Part shown: positions 60,247 through 64,000 of the stretch, in pieces
How positions within the stretch are numbered: position 1 is the stretch's first letter
Layout: each line of letters begins with the position of its first letter
Assembly: GCA_031180825.1 (NCBI GenBank)
Contig: JAPSLM010000009.1
Location: 159,459 to 223,458 of the forward strand
Reading direction: 5' to 3'
From: Paenibacillus sp.
Lineage (GTDB): Bacteria > Bacillota > Bacilli > Paenibacillales > NBRC-103111
Length of the DNA stretch: 64,000 nt
Translations under genes and position numbers: made by a program
Notes under the pieces: generated by a model
Told to the model about the DNA's origin: nothing
What the model saw: only the letters and a program-made list of their open reading frames with translations
Database searches by the model: none

Positions 60247-60570
60247 ATGGGATTCCAAACCGAGTTCAATTCCGTATGCAAGTTTAAATCCGAGCAGGAG
60301 CTGTTCGAGCTGCTGGAGTACGGCCGCGGCAAAATGGTAAAAAGCGGCTTCCGCGTGTTTCCCGCCGGGCAGAAAGTCATCGCTTACACGCCGGATAACC
60401 AGGCCATTGCCATTGTCAAAATTTTGGCCTCTATCGCCGAAATTAATTTTCAGGGGGAAGAAGTGACGCAGGTCGAGATGGAGCTGGTCCGCAAGCTGAG
60501 CGAGGAAGAAGCGCGCGTCCAGACGTCGTTGGCTCACGAGATGTTTTTCGGCGAGCGCACGGAAATTTAA
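60247..60570 (+). CDS. Conserved small hypothetical protein
   Basis: The 107-residue soluble protein contains ELFELLEYGRGKMVKSGFRV, FPAGQKVIAYTPDNQAIAIV and INFQGEEVTQVEMELVRKLS, ending in a helix. It looks like a compact alpha/beta fold without catalytic motif. AAAGGAGCGACTTC precedes the ATG, giving good translation support. I did not recognise a named family. It lies between ddl and uvsE, with a terminator after it. Confidence 0.72.
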   Translation: MGFQTEFNSVCKFKSEQELFELLEYGRGKMVKSGFRVFPAGQKVIAYTPDNQAIAIVKILASIAEINFQGEEVTQVEMELVRKLSEEEARVQTSLAHEMFFGERTEI

Positions 60571-60583
60571 ACCTTAAAGAGGG

Positions 60584-60619
60584 GCATCCTTTTCCAGCCA
60601 TGGAAGAGGGTGCTTTTTT
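60584..60619 (+). terminator. Intrinsic terminator
   Basis: GCATCCTTTTCC pairs with GGAAGAGGGTGC (G-T pairs included) around AGCCAT and is followed by six T residues. Confidence 0.83.
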
Positions 60620-60671
60620 CTTTCCGGGGACAAGCTATAGAGTAGTTACCTATCGGGAGCGTGATTGTATC

Positions 60672-61664
60672 GTGATCGTTCGTCTTGGTTACGTAGCGAT
60701 GTCCATGGTTGTTAAGAATGCCTCGCCTTCCAAAACGATGACCTATACCAACTTCGCCAAGCTTGACGACAGGGATGCGGCGCTGCGCAAGCTTGAACGG
60801 ATTGCCGCCGAAAATCTCCACAATACGCTGCGGCTGCTGAAGCACAACCGGGCGCATGACATCGAGCTTTACCGCTGTTCTTCCAAGCTGATTCCATTAA
60901 TCGGTCACGAGATGCTGGACGATTGGGACCCGATGGAAGTGCTGGCGGAACCGTTTGCGGAAGTCGGCAGCTATGCCCGGGCGCACCGGATGCGAATCAG
61001 CTTTCATCCCGATCACTTTACGGTGTTAAGCACTCCCCGGGAGGAGGTGCTGCGGCACTCCTTGGCCGATCTGGATCGTCATGTCCGCATGCTGGAAGCG
61101 ATGGGGCTGGACGCGTCGGCCAAGTGCAACATTCATATCGGGGGGACCTACGGCAATAAGGAAACGGCAAGAGAACGGTTCGTTCGCCATTTCGACGGTT
61201 TGGAGGAGCGGATCCGGGAGCGGCTGACGCTGGAGAACGACGACAAGACGTTTACCGCCCTTGAAACGTTGGAGGTATGCGAGGAGATCGGCGTTCCGAT
61301 GGTGCTTGACATTCATCACGACCAAGTGAACCGCAGCGAAGAGACGGCGGAAGAGCTGTGGCCGCGAATTCAGCGGACATGGCACGGTCAGAAAGCGCAG
61401 GCGGATACCACGGCTCCTGCGCACGATTTGCCGCCCAAAATTCATGTCTCCAGCCCCAAAAGCGAAAAAGACCCCCGCGGCCATGCCGATTTCATCGATA
61501 CCGGCATTCTCATGCCTTTTTTACGTGCCATCGCCCCGACAACGCCTCGGCTCGACATCATGCTTGAGGCCAAAAGGAAAGACGAAGCATTGTTCCGACT
61601 AATGGAAGACATTCGCCGGGAAGAAGGGATCGCGGTATTATCACAGGCCTCGTTTGAGCTGTAA
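60672..61664 (+). CDS. uvsE: UV DNA damage endonuclease
   Basis: UvsE/UVDE nicks DNA 5' to UV photoproducts and starts alternative excision repair. The 330-residue TIM barrel begins VRLGYVAMSMVVKNASPSKT and shows metal ligands in RISFHPDHFTVLSTP, CNIHIGGTYGNKETARERF, LTLENDDKTF, MVLDIHHDQVN, PKIHVSSPK and DIMLEAKRKDEALFRLM. Start: the GTG at 60672, about 11 bases after GGGAG, since the conserved RLGYV block follows at once; the upstream part of the frame overlaps a terminator. Confidence 0.94.
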   Translation: MIVRLGYVAMSMVVKNASPSKTMTYTNFAKLDDRDAALRKLERIAAENLHNTLRLLKHNRAHDIELYRCSSKLIPLIGHEMLDDWDPMEVLAEPFAEVGSYARAHRMRISFHPDHFTVLSTPREEVLRHSLADLDRHVRMLEAMGLDASAKCNIHIGGTYGNKETARERFVRHFDGLEERIRERLTLENDDKTFTALETLEVCEEIGVPMVLDIHHDQVNRSEETAEELWPRIQRTWHGQKAQADTTAPAHDLPPKIHVSSPKSEKDPRGHADFIDTGILMPFLRAIAPTTPRLDIMLEAKRKDEALFRLMEDIRREEGIAVLSQASFEL

Positions 61665-61768
61665 TTTCGGACAAGCAACGCTCTTGAAATCTTCGTTGAA
61701 ATGAAGTACGTTGAGATGGGAGAAAGTTGTCCGAGCCCTATTATATGGATGAGAGGGGAACGAATGGT

Positions 61769-62536
61769 ATGAATTTGGTTGCCGGCAAAAACATATTGGT
61801 CATGGGGGTCGCCAACGACCGCAGCATTGCCTGGGCGATTGCGCAATCTTTGGCGAGCCACGGCGCAAGACTTGTTTTTACATATGAAAACGAACGGGTA
61901 GAGGAGCGGGTGCGGAAGCTGGCCGATACGATTCCGAACTCCGTCATCCTGCCATGCAACGTCACTTCGGACGAAGATATCGAGCAGCTGGCCGGAGCCC
62001 TTAAAGAACAGTTTGGCGTTCTACACGGTATTGTGCACAGCATCGCTTTTGCGCGTACGGAGGAGCTGGAAGGGCTGTTCGTTCATACATCGAGAGACGG
62101 CTTTGCATTAGCTCATGATATAAGCGCTTACTCTCTGGTGGCCGTGGCCCAGAAGCTCTACCCGCTTATGACCGAAGGCGGCAGCATTATGACCATGACG
62201 TACCTCGGTGCCGAACGGGCAATGAAAAATTATAACGTCATGGGCGTCGCCAAAGCGGCGCTCGAAGCCAGCGTGCGCTATTTGGCGAACGACCTCGGTC
62301 AATATAACATCCGAGTCAACGCGATTTCGGCCGGTCCGATCCGCACGCTTGCAGCAAAAGGCATCAAGGATTTCAATTCGATCTTGAAAACCGTGGAGGA
62401 AAAAGCGCCTCTTCGCCGCACGACCGAAGCCGCTGAGGTGGGAGATACGGCTCTTTTCTTAATGAGCCATCTATCCCGCGGAATTACGGGAGAAGTGCTC
62501 TATGTCGACGGCGGTTATCATATCGTCGGCGTTTAA
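61769..62536 (+). CDS. fabI: Enoyl-ACP reductase (NADH), FabI type
   Basis: FabI carries out the last reduction in fatty acid elongation. The 255-residue short-chain-dehydrogenase fold starts NILVMGVANDRSIAWAIAQS, the FabI variant of the glycine motif. It has the catalytic pair in YNVMGVAKAALEASVRYLAN with Tyr and Lys six residues apart, and NAISAGPIRTLAAKGIKDF. GAGGGG before the ATG at 61769 fixes the start. Because FabI is the triclosan/isoniazid-class target, this gene marks a conventional type II fatty acid system. No FapR palindrome was seen upstream. Confidence 0.95.
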   Translation: MNLVAGKNILVMGVANDRSIAWAIAQSLASHGARLVFTYENERVEERVRKLADTIPNSVILPCNVTSDEDIEQLAGALKEQFGVLHGIVHSIAFARTEELEGLFVHTSRDGFALAHDISAYSLVAVAQKLYPLMTEGGSIMTMTYLGAERAMKNYNVMGVAKAALEASVRYLANDLGQYNIRVNAISAGPIRTLAAKGIKDFNSILKTVEEKAPLRRTTEAAEVGDTALFLMSHLSRGITGEVLYVDGGYHIVGV

Positions 62537-62555
62537 TACAATTGTTTTAAATGAG

Positions 62556-62586
62556 CCATCCGTCATACCGGCGGGTGGTTTTTTTT
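62556..62586 (+). terminator. Intrinsic terminator of fabI
   Basis: CCATCCG (62556-62562) pairs with CGGGTGG (62572-62578) and is followed by eight T residues. Confidence 0.87.
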
Positions 62587-62763
62587 GTATAAATTAGGTT
62601 ATTTGGAAAAATCAAGTTTTTGTCACAATTGAACTCCAGTTTGGGTGAAACTCCGTAGCATATTTTACGTATATTAACTATACTGATACTATTCGATCTG
62701 TTGCCATGTCACTAGGATTGAAAAAGACTTCTATTTATTGGTATAGAAAAGGAATGATTAGCA

Positions 62764-63624
62764 ATGACCAATTCCAACATCCCTTCCTTTGCTGTCGGCA
62801 GCAAAAGCTTTACCGCCGTCGCTATTAATATTGCTTCCAAAGCGGGAGAGTGGATTCAAAGCAAACTTGGCGATTTCAATAAGCTGCAAACGAAATATTC
62901 ATCCCATGATCTTGTTACGGAAGTCGATAAGGGCGCTGAAACGATGATTCGCAATTTGATACAGACGCACTTTCCTCATCACGTTGTGCTGGGCGAGGAA
63001 GGAGTCGCTCCTGGTCCGGAGGCTTCGAAGCAAGCGCTGGAGCGGCTGAGGAACACGGAGTATTTGTGGATCGTCGATCCGTTGGATGGCACGACGAATT
63101 TCGTCCATGGCTTCCCCTTCTTTTCCGTATCGCTGGCGCTTGCTCATAAAGGAGAAGTCATTGTCGGCGTTGTTTATAACCCCGTTCATAACGAATTGTA
63201 TGTCGCCGAGAAAGGAAAAGGCGCTTATCTTAAAGGAAAGCGTATGCAGGTTTCTTCCGAAACGAAGCTTATCGACAGCTTGGTTGCTACGGGATTCCCG
63301 GCGGATCGGGCGGATGCGCTGCCGGTGAACATGCGCGGCGTTCAAGCGCTGGCTCCTAAAGTAAGAAATATTCGCGTCGCGGGATCGGCCGCTCTACATA
63401 TGGCTTATGTAGCTGCGGGACGACTGAGCGGATTTTGGGAAATCGGATTAAACTCTTGGGATATGGCTGCCGGAGCGCTGCTTATTTCCGAGTCGGGCGG
63501 GAAGATTACGGATACGGCGGGGAACCCGTACAGCTTGCATGTGCGCGATGTTCTGGCTACGAACGGGCATATCCATGACGAAATCCAAAAGGAGCTGTCG
63601 GCGGCTTCGGCCACCGGTATTTAA
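62764..63624 (+). CDS. Inositol monophosphatase family protein
   Basis: The 286-residue protein belongs to the Mg-dependent IMPase/FBPase fold. VTEVDKGAETMIRNLI holds the first Asp, VVLGEEGVAPG the catalytic Glu pair, IVDPLDGTTNFVHGFPFFSV is the signature motif 1, and INSWDMAAGALLISESGG is motif 2. It hydrolyses inositol phosphates, or possibly other phosphomonoesters such as PAP or NADP. It is monocistronic, with a weakly defined upstream promoter region of about 230 bases. The ATG is preceded by AAAGGAATGATTAGCA. Confidence 0.93.
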   Translation: MTNSNIPSFAVGSKSFTAVAINIASKAGEWIQSKLGDFNKLQTKYSSHDLVTEVDKGAETMIRNLIQTHFPHHVVLGEEGVAPGPEASKQALERLRNTEYLWIVDPLDGTTNFVHGFPFFSVSLALAHKGEVIVGVVYNPVHNELYVAEKGKGAYLKGKRMQVSSETKLIDSLVATGFPADRADALPVNMRGVQALAPKVRNIRVAGSAALHMAYVAAGRLSGFWEIGLNSWDMAAGALLISESGGKITDTAGNPYSLHVRDVLATNGHIHDEIQKELSAASATGI

Positions 63625-63644
63625 ACGAATATTTCTGCAGACGA

Positions 63645-63676
63645 GATACAAACCCACGTTGGTTTGTATCTTTTTT
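63645..63676 (+). terminator. Intrinsic terminator
   Basis: GATACAAACC pairs with GGTTTGTATC around CACGTT and ends in a T run. Confidence 0.9.
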
Positions 63677-63802
63677 ATATAGAGGGGTTGATTTTCGATT
63701 TAAGCCATGGTATATTAGTCTTCCGGCCATGAGCTGGGACATCGCAAAACGGTGCAAGAACAAGCTTTTGAAGAGCTTCGAAAAACTTTTATAAAAAAGT
63801 GC

Positions 63803-63832
63803 TTGCATTATTGATTGAAGATGTGTTATATT
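63803..63832 (+). promoter_or_regulatory. Promoter of an rRNA operon
   Basis: TTGCAT (63803-63808), 18 bases, then TATATT (63827-63832), preceded by an A/T-rich upstream element. The transcript would run toward the right edge, where typical pre-16S sequence follows. Confidence 0.75.
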
Positions 63833-64000
63833 AAAGAGGTCGCTTTCGATGGGTTGTGAAACGAAGTCGAAAACATGACAGTGAAGATTGCCCTTTGAAA
63901 ACTGAACATCGAGTGAGTGTCATAAAGAGAATGAAAATTCTCGTCAGTAGTAACTTTTGAGCTTTAATCAGCTTTTCCTGTAGCCATTTCGAGCCGTTCT
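63833..64000 (+). other. rRNA operon leader (pre-16S), incomplete
   Basis: CCTTTGAAAACTGAACA (63892-63908) is the conserved leader sequence that precedes 16S rRNA genes in Bacillales, and the segment has no open frame. The 16S gene itself probably begins just beyond the window; none of its sequence is visible here. Confidence 0.7.

Noticed and set aside
61669..61768. FapR operator before fabI
   Set aside because: No ATTAGTACCTGNTACTAAT-like palindrome is present in the upstream region.
1..64000. CRISPR arrays, tRNA genes or prophage modules
   Set aside because: No regularly spaced repeats, tRNA-like cloverleaf with GGTTC arm, or phage structural genes were noticed; a tRNA scan would be needed to exclude a tRNA formally.

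Overview
The window looks like a moderately GC-rich Bacillales chromosome, most likely Paenibacillus or a close relative. The signs are strong AGGAGG-type ribosome binding sites, a T-box leader on thrS, a c-di-AMP (ydaO-type) riboswitch in front of a kdp locus, an LplA/LplB/LplC-type sugar transporter beside a membrane AraC-type regulator, bacilliredoxin, YneF, a yvaD/yvaE/yvaF-like cluster, and a Bacillales-style rRNA leader at the right edge. Nothing was searched against a database; all names come from reading motifs and protein sequences.

Layout. 1-9983 is a carbohydrate-use locus: the start of a membrane regulator (minus strand), then two permeases and a solute-binding lipoprotein, a Gfo/Idh/MocA dehydrogenase, a 1009-residue secreted protein with a GH18 active-site signature, a second dehydrogenase and a sugar isomerase/epimerase. 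10100-17650 holds mostly housekeeping singletons: radical SAM, MOSC, aldolase-like, NUDIX, Mn-type CDF exporter and a BaiN-like flavoprotein, plus a 33-residue peptide gene. 17846-18985 is a tyrosine recombinase gene framed by two inverted copies of a recombinase-type core site. An HD-GYP protein and a CNNM/CBS membrane protein follow.

22368-28934 is a kdp potassium-uptake operon in advanced decay. The riboswitch and its terminator look intact, but kdpA has lost its N-terminus, kdpB most of its length, kdpC carries two frameshifts, and a tandem kdpD-like gene carries two frameshifts and a stop. An intact DUF445 gene sits in the middle. 28960-33300 holds a MerR-methyltransferase fusion, a BlaI/BlaR-like pair with a clear promoter and twin operators, small hydrophilic proteins and bacilliredoxin.

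33505-49701 is core metabolism and stress: nadE, thrS with T-box, acpS, a cytochrome c pair, mutY, a Crp/Fnr regulator, sodA, a tight NTDP-like/lepB/queG/ogt/HD-GYP operon, yneF and folE. 49815-52622 has a TetR/SMR/YvaD-like drug-efflux cluster with twin palindromic operators and a DUF2935-superoxide dismutase fusion. 52722-63624 has an alpha/beta hydrolase, an IclR regulator, acnA, an amidase, ddl, uvsE, fabI and an inositol monophosphatase-family gene. The window ends in the promoter and leader of an rRNA operon.

The strongest second-look items are the recombinase with inverted sites, the riboswitch left in front of a dead kdp operon, the tandem KdpD-like gene, and the multidomain GH18-like protein in the sugar operon.
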